Part shown: in pieces, positions 11,501-24,570 of the stretch
Layout: every line of letters starts with the position of its first letter
Numbering within the stretch: the stretch's first letter is position 1
Assembly: GCF_036898095.1 (NCBI RefSeq)
Contig: NC_090730.1
Span: 28,230,280-28,294,279, forward strand
Length of the DNA: 64,000 bases
From: Palaemon carinicauda
Taxonomy: Eukaryota; Arthropoda; Malacostraca; Decapoda; Palaemonidae
Reading direction: 5' to 3'
Notes under the pieces: generated by a model
Told to the model about the DNA's origin: nothing
Database searches by the model: none
Seen by the model: the letters and a program-made list of their open reading frames with translations, nothing else
Translations under genes and position numbers: made by a program

Positions 11501-12461
11501 GCAGTTTCTAAGAGAAATTTTCAATGATTCAGTAAGGTACTATTGAATTCTTTACTTCTGTCCAAAGATGATAATGTGTTTACAAAAAGAGTCAACCCAC
11601 ACAATGCCTGTCCTTTTTCTGTGAACCTCAGCATAGATGAAGTCTTTGTACGACAAAAGAAGTAGTGCACAAGTTTGTTTTGTGAGTTATAGGAAATGGT
11701 AATTATTTTTTCATATTAATTCTAATTTTCTAAGATACTGATTTTTAGGGATGTATTAAAAGATTGCTGTCGGGTACAAATAAAATAGTAGATTCCTAAT
11801 CCTTACTTCTAGTTTGATAAAGAAAAAATAATGATAAGTGGTTTGCGCTATCAGTAAATGCTTAGTTTCAAAATAATTTCAGCATTTTCTCCTTGACCAA
11901 ATATTCTTAAACAAAAACTTGTTGCAATAGAAAATACTATAAAATATTTATCCCTTTTAATACAGATTTTTTTTAAAGGAATCTATTTTCATTTGTATAC
12001 TTGTGTAAAACTAAAGGAGACTATTAACACCATGGCTTACCCTACTGGATAAGATAAACATATCGGTTAACATTCAATCAGATTGTAATCAAACTGATGC
12101 TTCGGAAGAATGACATCTAAAGTAAACATTGTAGAAACTATCGCGGATTAACTAAACCATTTCCATCCATTAACGCCTCAAACTAGACTAGATTTGATGA
12201 AAGGTGCAAAATTGAATGATACACAAGAGCAAGCATGCTTGTAAGCTGACTTATAATACTTGTACGAAGCAACAAGCATCCATTACTGTATTCTGAATGG
12301 GCTAAAAATTGGCTTGTCTAATACTTACCCAGATGTTGCAGAGCCTCCAACTGCGTTAGGCCTAGCTCCTGAACCTGGGGCCAAGTACCCCCGGGTGGGA
12401 AGTTTGGCGCCATTACACGCTGCGGCCAAGGACCAAAGCAGGAGAGCAGCTGCGAGACGCA
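8586..12461 (-). CDS. Crustin-like secreted WAP-domain protein with giant Gly/Ser repeats
   Basis: Three exons can be joined: 12461-12329, 11442-8906 and 8764-8586. Donors read GTAAGTAT and GTACAATT; acceptors are TTTCACAG and CATTTCAG. Phases agree (2 then 1), and the middle exon gives exactly 845 codons without a stop. The first visible exon encodes VRLAAALLLWSLAAACNG, a signal-peptide core. The middle exon encodes Gly/Ser/His/Phe repeats. The last 58 codons carry a WAP four-disulfide core spaced C-x5-C-x9-C-x5-C-x5-CC-x3-C-x7-C, with Asp before the fourth Cys. This order is that of crustins, crustacean antimicrobial or protease-inhibitor proteins, but without a separate Cys-rich segment and at least 948 residues long. 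The start codon lies in an upstream exon I could not find (acceptor ATTCCAG before 12461). A structural role such as cuticle or silk-like secretion is an alternative. Confidence 0.88.
8995..9505 (-). repeat. 84-bp coding tandem repeat (28 residues), six units
   Basis: Units begin on the plus strand at 8995, 9085, 9169, 9253, 9337 and 9421; the first is 90 bp, the others 84 bp and nearly identical. Translated on the minus strand each holds GGGSGSGHGSSSGTGGG and then AGAGAGFGSHG. It lies in the middle exon of the crustin-like gene, nearest the WAP domain. Confidence 0.92.
9506..9759 (-). repeat. Degenerate Gly/Ser repeat segment
   Basis: Diverged units join the two regular arrays. The frame stays open, with variants such as SSGIKGSSAFGSAFGS and SSFGSRGTGSG. 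It looks like an older part of the array. Confidence 0.8.
9760..11268 (-). repeat. 42-bp coding tandem repeat (14 residues), about 36 units
   Basis: Translated on the minus strand the unit is GSSGTFGSGGSGSH. From about 10440 to 11260 it mostly alternates with GSSSTFGSGGAGSQ, giving an 84-bp higher-order period. One unit near 10360 has lost 9 bp in frame. Every length change seen is a multiple of three, which indicates selection on the frame. The plus-strand 'PDPPDPNVPDDPW' ORF and the other minus frame are shadows. Confidence 0.93.
11443..12328 (-). other. Intron of the crustin-like gene
   Basis: Bounded on the minus strand by GTAAGTAT at the 5' side and a poly-T tract plus CACAG at the 3' side. 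It is AT-rich and holds no other feature. Confidence 0.8.
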
Positions 12462-13039
<578 letters not shown>

Positions 13040-13060
13040 TAAATCACAAATTTGTAAAAT

Positions 13061-13507
13061 TTGATGAGAAATTTGAACCCAAAAGGCCACATAATAAAAC
13101 TTGCAAATGGCAGCAGGACTGCAGGTATTTTGTCAGATAGAGGTGTAGCAGGTGTCGAGCTGTATGACACTGATGGGAATGTACAAGACGTTGAGCTAAA
13201 GAATATATTACAAATACCCTCTTACAAGCAAGATATACTTGCTGTCAAACCACCTACCGAGAGAGGTGCAAATGTTACATTTACTCCTGAGCATGCAGAA
13301 GGATTTGCTCCAGATGGTACAAAATTCAGAATCCAGACGCATCAAAAGTCGTATTTTCTCAATAATGTAATTGCAAAGCTTGGTGCCCATAACTTGGAAG
13401 AGTGGCATAAAATCTTAGGCCATAGTAATGTGAAAGATGTTTTGCAGTTAGATATTGTTGAAGGTACGAAAATTCATGGTAAAATGAGCTTTGATTGTGA
13501 AACATGA
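13061..13507 (+). pseudogene. copia protease-end/pre-integrase fragment
   Basis: 148 codons: residues 10-65 resemble the region after the copia protease (HIIKLANGSRTAG, then LKNILQIPSYKQDIL), and residues 112-130 the pre-integrase block WHKILGHSN. The zinc-binding pattern should continue with two cysteines; the first is in DCET, but the second falls on the TGA that ends the frame. The frame downstream still reads integrase-like, so this is a point break. Confidence 0.8.
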
Positions 13508-14160
13508 ACATTAGGAAAAATAACACAGTACAGAAATAGGGAACCAGATAAGAAATCTATTAAAAGACCTGAGTTAGTACAATGTGATCGGATTGGTCGC
13601 ATTGACCCCCTGCAAGAGAGGACTTCGGGTTTGCTATTTCTTTTGTTGATTATTTCTCTGGTGTGATAATGTACTTGAAACACAAAAGTGACACAGTAAT
13701 AGCTACCAAAATGTTTTTAAAAGACAGTTCACCTTATGATTCTGTGAAACGTACCAGGACAGATAAAGGCATAAATCTTCTGCCCCATATTCACCTCACC
13801 AGAATAGTATAGTTCATGTCATGTGCTTTGTATGAGATGGCCTGATATTTGTTGTTAGATGGATAGTTACCTAAAAAAGTTTCAGACGTATGTAGTAAAG
13901 ACAACTGCCTACATCAGATAATAGATGTTACAATCCAAGAACAGGAAAGACTCCTTTTGAAATAATGACTGAACAAAAGCTAAGCTTGAAGAATATGCAC
14001 ATCTTTGGAACTGTATATTATGCATATGTACAATATAAGAAGACAATGTATGCTCACAGTGAACAAGGGACATTTCTGGGCTACGACGCACAGAGCTCAG
14101 CGTGCCTTATGTATTTTCCTGAGCGAGACGATGTGAAGTGTAAGATGCGGGAAATTCAGT
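13508..14160 (+). pseudogene. copia integrase core remnant
   Basis: Past the stop, frames give TQYRNREPDKKSIKRPELVQ and then a catalytic-core-like stretch with DDYSG-like decay near 13640 and RTDKG near 13755 where an RTDNG motif is expected. The end resembles the integrase C-terminal part (KNMHIFGTVYYAYVQ and EQGTFLGYDAQS, 13995-14090). Several frame changes lie between these. Confidence 0.75.
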
Positions 14161-14459
14161 AAAAACTTTGTATGTGAAAGAAAATATTTAAACATCAATA
14201 CGTAGAAGAATATTCCCATCTAAGAAAGGAACTGATGAAACTGAACAAAGCATGCAACTAGAGATTGAAGAAGCTGAAGATGAATAAGCAAATGAAGAAA
14301 GAAGATACCTTCAAAGATGACGAACCAAACCTTAGTAGTTGGATGACTATGTCAGGTGAAGATGACATATCAAATGCTGCAAGATGCTCTATTGAATACT
14401 GTTACCTTCAATGGCAAGAATTTATGAAAGAGGAAATGAATGCCTTGGAATAAAACTAC
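14161..14459 (+). pseudogene. copia linker between integrase and RT
   Basis: Acidic, poorly conserved frames ending in WQEFMKEEMNALE, the block that normally precedes the copia reverse transcriptase. A stop follows it. Confidence 0.5.
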
Positions 14460-15880
14460 CCTTTTGAAATGGTAACACTTCCTGAAGACCGAAAAGTTAT
14501 TGACGGAAAGTGGATATATGCTGTGAAACTTGGTCAAGACAACGCTGAAAATTCAAAGCAAGATACGTAGCAAAGGGATACTCGCAAGTAAGAGATGTGG
14601 ACTATGAAGAAACCTTGGCACCAACTGCATGATACACTTCAATTTGTATGTTGATGCAGATAGCAGTACAACAGGATGCAAAAGTTTATCAGATGGATGT
14701 AAAAACTACTACTTGAATGCTTATATAGATTTGGAAATTTATTTAGACCAACCTAAAGGTTTTAAGAGGACAACTGAAAAAGGAGAGAAATTTGTTTGTA
14801 AATTAAACAAATCTTTGTATGGATTGAAACACAGTAGCAAAAACTGGAGTATGTGGCACAAGTTTCTGTGATCAAAAGTTCATCCAATCTGTTGGTGATT
14901 CTTGTCTTTACATAAAACTTAAAGGCAAGGCTATATCCATGATTTTGATTTGGGTAGATGATTTGATTTTTTTTAGTCAGCAGTAATGATGTATCCAATA
15001 CCATAAAGAAGTCTCTCAAGAACAGATTCAAAATGAAAGATATAGGGGCATTCGTCTTCGTTTTTAGAAATTGAATTCACTTTTTATTCAGAGGAGACTA
15101 TAAGTATGAATCAAAGAAAATACCATGAGAGAATTTTTGAGAAGTTTCATAAGGAGTGATAGCTTGAATCTGTTCCATGTGATCTAAATGTAGGCAGGAT
15201 CACTTCTTGTGATTCAACTGAATTTTCTGATCTAAGTTAGTATAGAGAAATTGTTGCAAGTTTAATTTATGTTATGACTGATAGAAACTAAGGCCTGATT
15301 TAAGTTATGTAGTAACTAAGTTGTCACAGTCAATACCATAGCTCACTTCAGTATATCCAATCGTGTACTGAAGTACATCAAAATTACACTGCAATATTGC
15401 TTAAAATATAAGTAGATTGGTTATTGGGATTCAGACTGGGAAGCTTCAGAAGATAGATGCAGTATCACAGGTTATGGGTTTTAGTTCAATAGGAATTGTT
15501 CTTTGATTTCATAGAAAAGTAAGAAACAGAAAGTAGTAGTTTTATCTACTTTTGAGACAAATTACATGGCTATGACTTGTGCTATGCAAAATGCAAACTT
15601 TCTCAGGCAGCTGTATTCTAACATATCAAACTGTGACAAAAGTAGTGCGCCTTTGTATGTAGACAACATGGGAGCTTTATAGCATTGGCCAAAAATCCTA
15701 TCCATCATCAAGGGTCGGATAATATGGATATTAAGTACCGTACTACTATGTAAGATCACAAGTTGAATATAAGATTGCTGATCAAGCGTATGTACCTTCT
15801 GATGTGTACATTGGAGATTTATTTACAAAGCCTGTATCTAGGCAAAAGTTGAAGAAGTTTATTCATGACAGATATGTATA
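14460..15880 (+). pseudogene. copia reverse transcriptase/RNase H remnant
   Basis: Successive frames give VIDGKWIYAVKLGQ, then KFVCKLNKSLYGLKHSSKNW (14788-14847) and the catalytic box LIWVDDLIF (14943-14972). RNase H blocks follow: NYMAMTCAMQNANFLRQL near 15560, LYVDN near 15655, and the copia-typical DLFTKPVSRQKLKKF (15818-15862). Stops and frame changes divide it into at least six pieces. Confidence 0.85.
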
Positions 15881-15898
15881 ACTCAAGTTTAAAAGGGA

Positions 15899-16137
15899 TG
15901 TAGATTATAAATCTAAGTTGCAGTCAAGCAAACATATTCCTGTTTATTTTTTGGTTCGTACAACAAAAGTGCCATTTAATTCAGTGTCAAAATACTTTAT
16001 AAACTACCTTTACATGAATGATCTCTTATTGTGTGTTGCCCTCTTGCACCTGTTTTTGTATGCTGCTTTGGCCCCAAAAGTTAATAAAAGAAACGAAATT
16101 GCCTTTGCTTTTCCCAAACACAATCAGTTCTATACAC
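15899..16137 (+). repeat. Candidate copia 3' LTR
   Basis: It follows the purine tract AAAAGGGA (15891-15898), begins TGTAGATT and would end TATACA, a TG...CA pair. An AATAAA lies inside near 16083 and a TATA-like TTTATAAAC near 15992. No 5' partner was found, so the right boundary is a guess. Confidence 0.45.
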
Positions 16138-17702
16138 CATCATGAAGGACTTCGGCGTAACAAGAATATTAAAGATTCTTCAAAATGATAACGACAATTT
16201 TGTTTAAACACAAAGATGGTTCTATCATAACCTATAGAAAATTTGTTGACTTTTAGCTTTATTGGCCATCTATTATAAAGATTAACTGATGAATTTTCCA
16301 GGTAAATGAAATACTGAAGTTAAACATATCTTCTCTGAGAACGTAATTTACCCCTTTGAAGTCTTATCATTTACGAAAAAAAACAACCTTTAACCATCTA
16401 ACGATGTGAATTGCCCATTGAACCTTATTTCAGACAAACAAAAACATCTAATTTGTGTTTTGAGAACACCTTGCAAGATAAAAAAACAGGTTGCTTACTA
16501 TTCGAAAACTCAAGGGATTAAACAGCACACAGACTTAAATCTAGGAATTGTTTTAGATACGGACAAAGAAAGAAACTTTCGCCATGTAAGAAATAAACTT
16601 TTAAAAATGGAATACACTTATAACTCAAAGTAAGATATCAAGATAATAATGCGAGAAAACTGAGTAGAATTTCAGTAACAATAAGGAACTGCAATTTCAT
16701 GATCTCGCGAAAGTAAGAAAACAAAGCACTTTACTTTCCAAAATCTTTCGCGAAAACAAAATGAGTGTGCAAGTTGCAATGCATTACTGGAACCCAATAT
16801 CACCAACGTTTGAGGGAGACTTACTGTCGACGAGAGCCCGTCTCTTTAGCTTATCCGGCACAGAAGAAGAGAAGGGCGTTGATGTCTTATCCTGGATCAC
16901 CTGGAGGTGACTGCATGATGGCATGGAGTCGGTCGTGACTTTATATAGTGCAACCTCTTGCATCTACTGGCAGGGGCAGGAGGATGTCGGTCTTTCCAGG
17001 GCCTTTCCTGGATCGTTCCGGGGGCACTGGACCGGTTCTCAATGGAGGGAAAGAGAGAGAAAGAGAGAGAAAAGATATTGGGGGTAATCTAAAAATAACG
17101 AGAAAGGATTTAAGCTATAATAATTCTAATAAAACCAGTAATGATACTAGGCCTATTAATAATGATGACAATGATGGTGGATAAAGTGCAGTTATAGTAT
17201 TGTTAATAATAGAAATTGAAGAGTTAAAAGAGAACAACTCCCATTACACAAAAAATTATTATTCTTTTTAGAACTAATGCAATTACTAGCCTACTGTTAA
17301 TCATAGTTTCAAATTCAGTACGTCAAAATATTGGCATAGCTCCTATCAAAAATCAACACCCAGTGAAGAATTATCATCCATCTAATGGTTTTATCACTAT
17401 GAATATTTGAAAGACAATGAACCGTAATTGAGACTTCTAAAAAAATCGTCTTAAAATAGGAAAAAACTCCGAAATTGGCTTAATTTCAAGACCTTGCTAG
17501 AGGAATAAAGTTACAAGGTTGAACAATGTAGGCCCACTTCTGAATTCTACACTCTAGCTTCCCATTCCTTCACACGAATATACCTTCATACACCAGTTTT
17601 TTTCAAAAAAGAAAAAAAAATGAAGCCTGTGTGGAGTTTTCTATAAACAAATAATTGATCTGTCAGTTCTCAAATGTTCTTTGTTATTATCATCATAACT
17701 GC

Positions 17703-17787
<85 letters not shown>

Positions 17788-18483
17788 CATGTTAATATAT
17801 GAGAGGCTAGATGTGACACCTCTTTACCTAGGTAAGCTACGTCCACCCAGAAACTCTGACAAAAGCACCTCCATGTTATGTCCCTTTATTGCAGCCAATA
17901 GTGAGAGAGGCTACTTCCGGGCTGGAAAAAGGCAAGTCGAAATATGGAGTTAATTGATCGCATTCTATCAATGTTACACACAGAAAGATATATGCACATT
18001 TTTCTTCTCATGAGTACAGATTTTTCTTAAAATTACTAAAAATGAATGGCACTTCAAGACAAGGTCAAATAAGCTATCGAAATTACCACATCCTCAATGC
18101 AGCCGAGTATAACATAGAATTATATTTCATGAGTTTTCAGGTCACAAAAGGTGAAGTATTACTGCTCCCAGAATGAAGAAATTAAATTCCGCTTGAATTA
18201 TATTTTCTGTATAACTAATCAGCTTTGGTGTTTGATTTACACATCCTTGTGTAGGCCGGGCGTGGGAGCAATGTATAGCCTATCTTATAGGAGAGTTTCT
18301 TTCCCTTTTTGAAATTAGTTTCTGACTGTGCCATAACACTGGAATACACCAAAGAGCATTACAGTTTTTCTAACGAGACATAAAAACATAATTAAGAACA
18401 TAAAAACTCTCTTTTTCAGATATTTTCAGTATTTAGATATTCCAAATCCATTAAGACTCCGGTGATGAACTAAAGTTTCACGT
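16138..18483. other. Unannotated AT-rich stretch with (TTA)n
   Basis: No gene is recognised. A (TTA)n run of about 26 units lies at 17707-17786. The ORF at 16948-17184 has no domain resemblance. Confidence 0.6.
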
Positions 18484-18700
18484 GTCGCATATTATTATCA
18501 TTATTATTATAATTATTATCATTATTATTATAATTATTATCATTATTATTATAATTATTATCATTATTATTAATTGATAAGCTACAATCCTAGCTGGAAA
18601 AGCAGGATGCTATAAGCCCAGAGGCTTCAACAGGGAAAATAGCCCAGTGTGGAAAGGAAACAAGGAAAAATAAAATATTTTAAGAACACTGCAGCTTCCA
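18484..18700 (-). repeat. Family-A repeat fragment with tail
   Basis: The minus-strand orientation is shown by the interrupted (ATT)n at 18484-18575 followed by AAGCTACAATCCTAG, GGAAAAGCAGGATGCTATAA and AAATAAAATATTTTAAGAAC. It covers only the 3' part of the family. Confidence 0.85.
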
Positions 18701-18864
18701 TCTACAGAGATCAAAAGAAAATAACTTATTTTGTTGACCAGCAAAATATCCTTGAACGAATTGCTATAGATTTTTCAGTTTCAGTAATGAAACCAGACTT
18801 CTCATTCACAATGGCAAGATTTCTCTTCGTTTGATAATCTAATGATAATAGATATTAGGTAGTA

Positions 18865-19531
<667 letters not shown>

Positions 19532-19756
19532 GTTAGAGATCACAACTCAACTGCAAATAACCGAAACCTAGTCAAATTTTTCAAAAACTGAAATATCCAA
19601 ATAATAAGAGTATGAAGCTATAGAGAATTCCTACACCTGCTATAAAATGTCATTCTCTTAAAGTTGTCGCGATAGTTAAAAGAAGCACTGAAAAATAGGC
19701 TTCAGAGAAGATAACACAAGTACCGCATCCCGTCATGCGTGCCCAAAATATTACCA

Positions 19757-19861
19757 AAAGAAGAAGAAGAAGAAGAAGAAGAAGAAGAAGAAGAAGAAGA
19801 AGAAGAAGAAGAAGAAGAAGAAGAAGAGGAGGAGGAGGAAGAAGAAGAAGAAGAAGAAGAA
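19757..19861. repeat. (GAA)n microsatellite
   Basis: About 33 GAA units with a GAG/GGA patch near 19827-19840. The poly-Phe ORF on the minus strand is an artefact. Confidence 0.95.
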
Positions 19862-21414
19862 GCGCCTAGTTTTCCAGGAACCTAAAGGCCACGGGTCAAA
19901 GAAATGCTTCGCCTCCCTCTTGCGAGATGTTTCCACCTTACCGTTGGAAACGTGCGCTTAGAGACAGTCCTCTGTCCCTGAGCTCAGGAAATGGCTGGAA
20001 TATCGATTCCAATATATTTAATTGACAAGACGTGTCTATTCTTTGAACGGCCTTGAGGGAGACATATGACAGCGTGTCGTTAATGGAAATATTCCCTGAA
20101 ATACAAAATGAATTGATCATTATTTTTCGACACTTTTTTAACTTTGTTTTCTTCTTCTTTTTTTATATTGGAGATGTTCTATGAATTGATTGTTTGCTGG
20201 TAAGGACACCAACGCGTCACATGTTCTATCCTATAAATTAGATAGGCCGTAGCTCTGAGACCTTACAAAATACTGAAATGCTACAGAAATAGCAATGTCA
20301 TGAGGAATATAAACATAGAAGGAAAAAATCTGTATAATAAAACAAACAAACAATATCACAAGCAATGACTCGAAGAAATTCACACAAAACCGTGAGAAAT
20401 GCAGGCACACACACGCGCAAAATGTCATCATAATTATCAGGAGTTTACATTCCCTTTTCCTCCACTGGAGTTTATTCTCTTTGTTTCATTCACAGTCTCT
20501 GTATAAGCACGTCTGTTAAGATTTTACCTTAAATTCAGTTTGTATAGATACTACCAGACTTTGTGCACAAGGAGAAATATGTATAAATATACCCTCACGC
20601 TGCACAGATAAATCATTAAAATTTCATTGACAGACAATAATTAAAGAGACTAAATGCTTAATTTATTAATTGGAGGATTGTTAAATTCCGAAGAAGGGTA
20701 ACGTAACAATTTCCAAAACCTAAGTACTTACTATTCTTTGATTAATTTGAAATAAATAGTAAGGAAAAGAAGATAGAAGAAACTACACAAAAGGAACCAC
20801 CTTTAAATGGATGGTAACTACGTCAGGAAAAGCTAGAATACAACAATTATCTTTAACCTTACCTGTTATGTTTAAGAAGATTATAAAGATTACCATTAAC
20901 CTTCTACAGAACAAAACTTTTCCTTGCTAATGTTCCCAACAGCAGAGCCTTTGTCTGATGTCTGGAATACTGGAACATTATTCCATTTCCAGTCACGTGT
21001 GGGGGTTTCATTTGCTAAAGCTTGTTTGAAGTCTTATAGAGAAATCTTCAAATTATATTATCAACCAATACCAGTAAGAATGTGAATTGAAGTTAATCAT
21101 ATTCTTAAACTTTTCTCTTAATTTTTCTCTTTTGACATCCGCCTTTTAATGATTATCCCTGAAATAGTAACGAGTCCGAATTACAGATATCCACAAGTTT
21201 ACCTCCAATCAAAAATTAAAACGTATAAGTTTATCTCCAAGTTCATAATTGTTATCCATAAATTTGTTATAAATCTTATTGTAATCCTTGATCTTACCTT
21301 AATGTACAATAGTTATCATGTCTTGCCATAAACACAACAATCATTCATACTTTTGTCTATCCCTAAACTGTAAATTAAGTACGTAGACCTAGATTTACCA
21401 TGAAGCAAATTAAC
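19862..21414. other. Unannotated AT-rich stretch
   Basis: Short ORFs only, none with a recognisable domain. Confidence 0.6.
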
Positions 21415-21785
21415 CATGTGCTTGGGGCACCAAAGCTCGGGGGGTACCGCAGAGTTCTTACTATTACCAGATTTACCATTGTATGAAAAAGTACAAAGAG
21501 CAATCAGGTATCTTAGACCTCCTCCAACGAAGGTTGTTAATATTTTACCCAAGTCTACGGTCCAAGCTTTCCCTCTTTCATATGTTGACCGTGAATGAAT
21601 CAACTGTATAATAATAAAAAACTTGCATCCAGATGGTGATCTGGATCACCCACAAAATTTAATCTCTTTAAATTAGTCCATTTATGACATATTCTGAAAT
21701 TTTCATCAAAATTCATCAATGACTTTCTGAGTTAAGCTGATGACAAACAAACAAACAAACAGGGGTGAAAACATAACCTCCTTGG
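21415..21785 (+). repeat. Dispersed repeat B, copy 1
   Basis: Contains TATGTTGACCGTGAATGAAT, the self-complementary ATCCAGATGGTGATCTGGAT, a TTTTCATCAAAATT block, GACAAACAAACAAAC and AAAACATAACCTCC in this order. The same order occurs inverted at 24245-24570. Repeats with these landmarks are, as far as I recall, widespread in invertebrates. The ORFs on both strands look incidental. Confidence 0.55.
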
Positions 21786-21821
21786 GGAAAGTAATTATGA
21801 AAACGATCCAGAGACCCACTA

Positions 21822-21842
21822 ATAATAATAATAATAATAATG

Positions 21843-21885
<43 letters not shown>

Positions 21886-21987
21886 TAATAATAATAATAA
21901 TAATAATTAAGCATTAATGTTTTTCAGATAGACAATGGAAGGGGGTGATTGACTGATTGTAGCTTAGTAAATAATGATAATAATAAT
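21822..21987 (+). repeat. (TAA)n tract and a short family-A end
   Basis: (TAA)n with GAT interruptions at 21822-21907, then a short family-A 3' end, GATTGTAGCTTAGTAAATAA, at about 21955-21975. Confidence 0.7.
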
Positions 21988-24244
21988 GCCGAGGGCATTA
22001 GTAGGCATCACTCGTGCCCTGCAAATACGCAAGTCAAGCTTTTCATTTTGAAAATGGCGAATTGATTTTGCCTCCATTCATTTTCAAGAATAACCACACA
22101 TCTATTTAATAGTTCGAGTTTTATTTTACAAAAAATACAAAAGAAAGCTATAGATTATATTAGAAATTTATGAGTTACAACGCTGCTGTAAATATACAGA
22201 ACAGAGGTTGCAAGGAAGCTGACTAAACTGACACAGACTAATTCTACATTTCGTTGCTAATCATACCTTTCAAAGTGGATAGTAATCTAAATAAAATAAT
22301 GTATTCTTTATTTCGTGCAAAAGATACACAAGGATCAAAATAAGTAAAATGGTGTAACACTGTTACTATTATTGGTTTGGTTTTTTATCTCTTGCTCTCT
22401 CCCGCACTGATAGTAAAAAAGAAAACTGTTTAAGTTTGCCATTGCCTGTTTCACATTGTTGGATTTTTTTTGCCATGTTGCCCTCAACCGTTTATATATA
22501 AGCTCCTTATCTTGTAGAATAAAGTCACATTCACCTCGCCTTTCTGTTAGTACACAACAGCTACCTTGCAACAAGCAGAAAATGAGAAAGAAAATAACAT
22601 AGACACATCGGCCAGAGACATTGAAATGATTTTAGCCTTGTTGTCGGAGATTCGAGTTGGATTTCAAAATAAAGTAAGTCGAAAGCTAGTCCCAGTTCAT
22701 TTGTCAAAGTAAACCCTTAATCTGTCGAGAAACTGTTTGTTTACCATAACCGAAAGCAGGATGCCCATCCGGCGTTTCATTACGTAATCAAAACTCTTTA
22801 AAGACTTTTATTTTTAGTTCATAAGCTTCATTTCGTCTTTCTCACTCTAGCTTGGATTAAATGAACTTGATGTCACTATGAAATCCTTACTATTGCTCAT
22901 ACTTCGAAGCCATTTTGTTTCCTTGGAAATATTAGTTAAGGTCAAAATGCATAAGTTCCAGTTTATAATTAATTCTTTCTAATCTTCAATCAAAAGTTTT
23001 CTCTCTAGAGTTTAGCGATTGATAAAATGTGAGAAATTTACCATTTACTTGAAACTTTTTATACCTATTTAGCGTAAGTCGAAAATTTTTGAAATATTTA
23101 TAATTCAATTTACAATCAAGACTACTTAAAGGACATATTTCTATAAAATTGGTTAGGCAAAAGAGGGTTAAGGACAAAAATTACTGCCATTTGAGGTCAT
23201 CACCTCAGTGAAAGCTTTTTGATTTGTCCTTGGCATCAAAAAACTGGATTTAACAGCAATTATGACAGTGATTAAATACGAAAAAAGAATTTACTGTATA
23301 TGAATAACTTTCATCGTCGATTTATTTTCATTCTGAAACTGATTAAATAAAATCTACTTTATTGCGAAGTAATCTTTATTTTCAGAATAATTTAATTAGA
23401 ACTTTTTGTTGTTTATGATAATTGGTTATAGATTTTATTTCTATTTCTCTTCTCTAAGAATCTAGTTGGATGGAATTAGCATGAAACACTTTCAAAAGTT
23501 CTCGGGGCGCTCATACAGGACACTTAATTTGATAATTTTTTCCCACTTGGTCTACGGACGTGGGACAGAATTGTAATCGGGAAAAGGATGAATACATCAA
23601 AATAACAGCCACAGAGAATTATATTAATTTAAAGTTAAATAAATCCTCCCCAAATAAGAATTCATGCGGTGTAGGCTTAAGAGAAAGGCCGTTTATACAC
23701 GTGTGATTTATTGATTGACTTGTTTCACTTTTGGAAAGAGGCCAACGTAATCTTTGGCCACCTTTCAGGCGGATTTCAGAAAAAAAAAAAGCTTGTTCAG
23801 GATGTGAGGGGTGTAACAGGGCGGGCTTTGTTTGGCCTTTATACCTTCAATGTTGCTCAACAAGTTTTGCAAATTTTATAGAAATCTCGTTTCATTGTTT
23901 CAGATTGGCTCCACCAATGTACCAGTATTGACCAAAGGAGCCGGCAGTGTCTTACATGAATTCTTTCTAAGTCGTCTTTTATGAGGACCTTGACTTTCAG
24001 AATTATTCATTTTTTAATAAATGGTTTTCAACGTACATCATATACTGCATAATGGAGTTTTTAACAGCACTAGCCGCACTGACCCCGTAAGCTTCCCTTA
24101 TTTCTAGAAAATTATTTTATTAATACAAAGAAATGTCTACGACCTACTGCAAATAGCTCTCTAAATAATTCTATTAATTTGATAGAAGTAGTTGTCTTCG
24201 GCTAGTTTCATTGAATTTGTATTTAATGCTGTTAGTATTATCTC
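21988..24244. other. Unannotated AT-rich stretch
   Basis: No gene is recognised. The minus ORF at 22335-22574 has one hydrophilic and one aromatic patch but no known domain. Confidence 0.6.
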
Positions 24245-24570
24245 AGCGGAGGGGGTTATATTTTACCTGCGTTTATTTATTTAATTATTTATCTGTTTGT
24301 CAGTCTGTTAGCATGATGACATCAAACCTTGACGAGTTTTCACCAAATTTCAACACAGTATAGGTATAATGCACTGGAAGAACCTAATAAATCTTGGGGG
24401 TGATCCGGATCAAGATCGTGATTCTGGTTATTACTGTTATTATCATACATGTGATTCATTCACAGTCAACTTATGAAAAGGAGAAAGCTTGGTGCGTGGA
24501 CTTGAGTAAAATTTTGGACAATCTTCATTGTAAGAGGTCTGAAATCTCTGATTGTTCCTGTTGATAATAA
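24245..24570 (-). repeat. Dispersed repeat B, copy 2
   Basis: The reverse complement holds the copy-1 landmarks in the same order: CATTCACAGTCAACTTATGA, GGTGATCCGGATCA, TTTCACCAAATTTC, GTTTGTCAGTCTGTTAGC and GGGGGTTATATTTTACC. It is more diverged from copy 1 than family-A copies are from each other. Confidence 0.55.

Larger units (their letters stand above)
13040..16137 (+). mobile_element. Decayed Ty1/copia retrotransposon, GalEA-like
   Basis: On the plus strand the order is protease/pre-integrase, integrase, reverse transcriptase, RNase H, purine tract, candidate 3' LTR, as in copia elements. The residues resemble the GalEA type described from crustaceans. Gag and the 5' LTR are not recognised, so the 5' end is truncated or too diverged. 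Several stops and frame changes show that it is inactive. The start coordinate is approximate. Confidence 0.85.
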
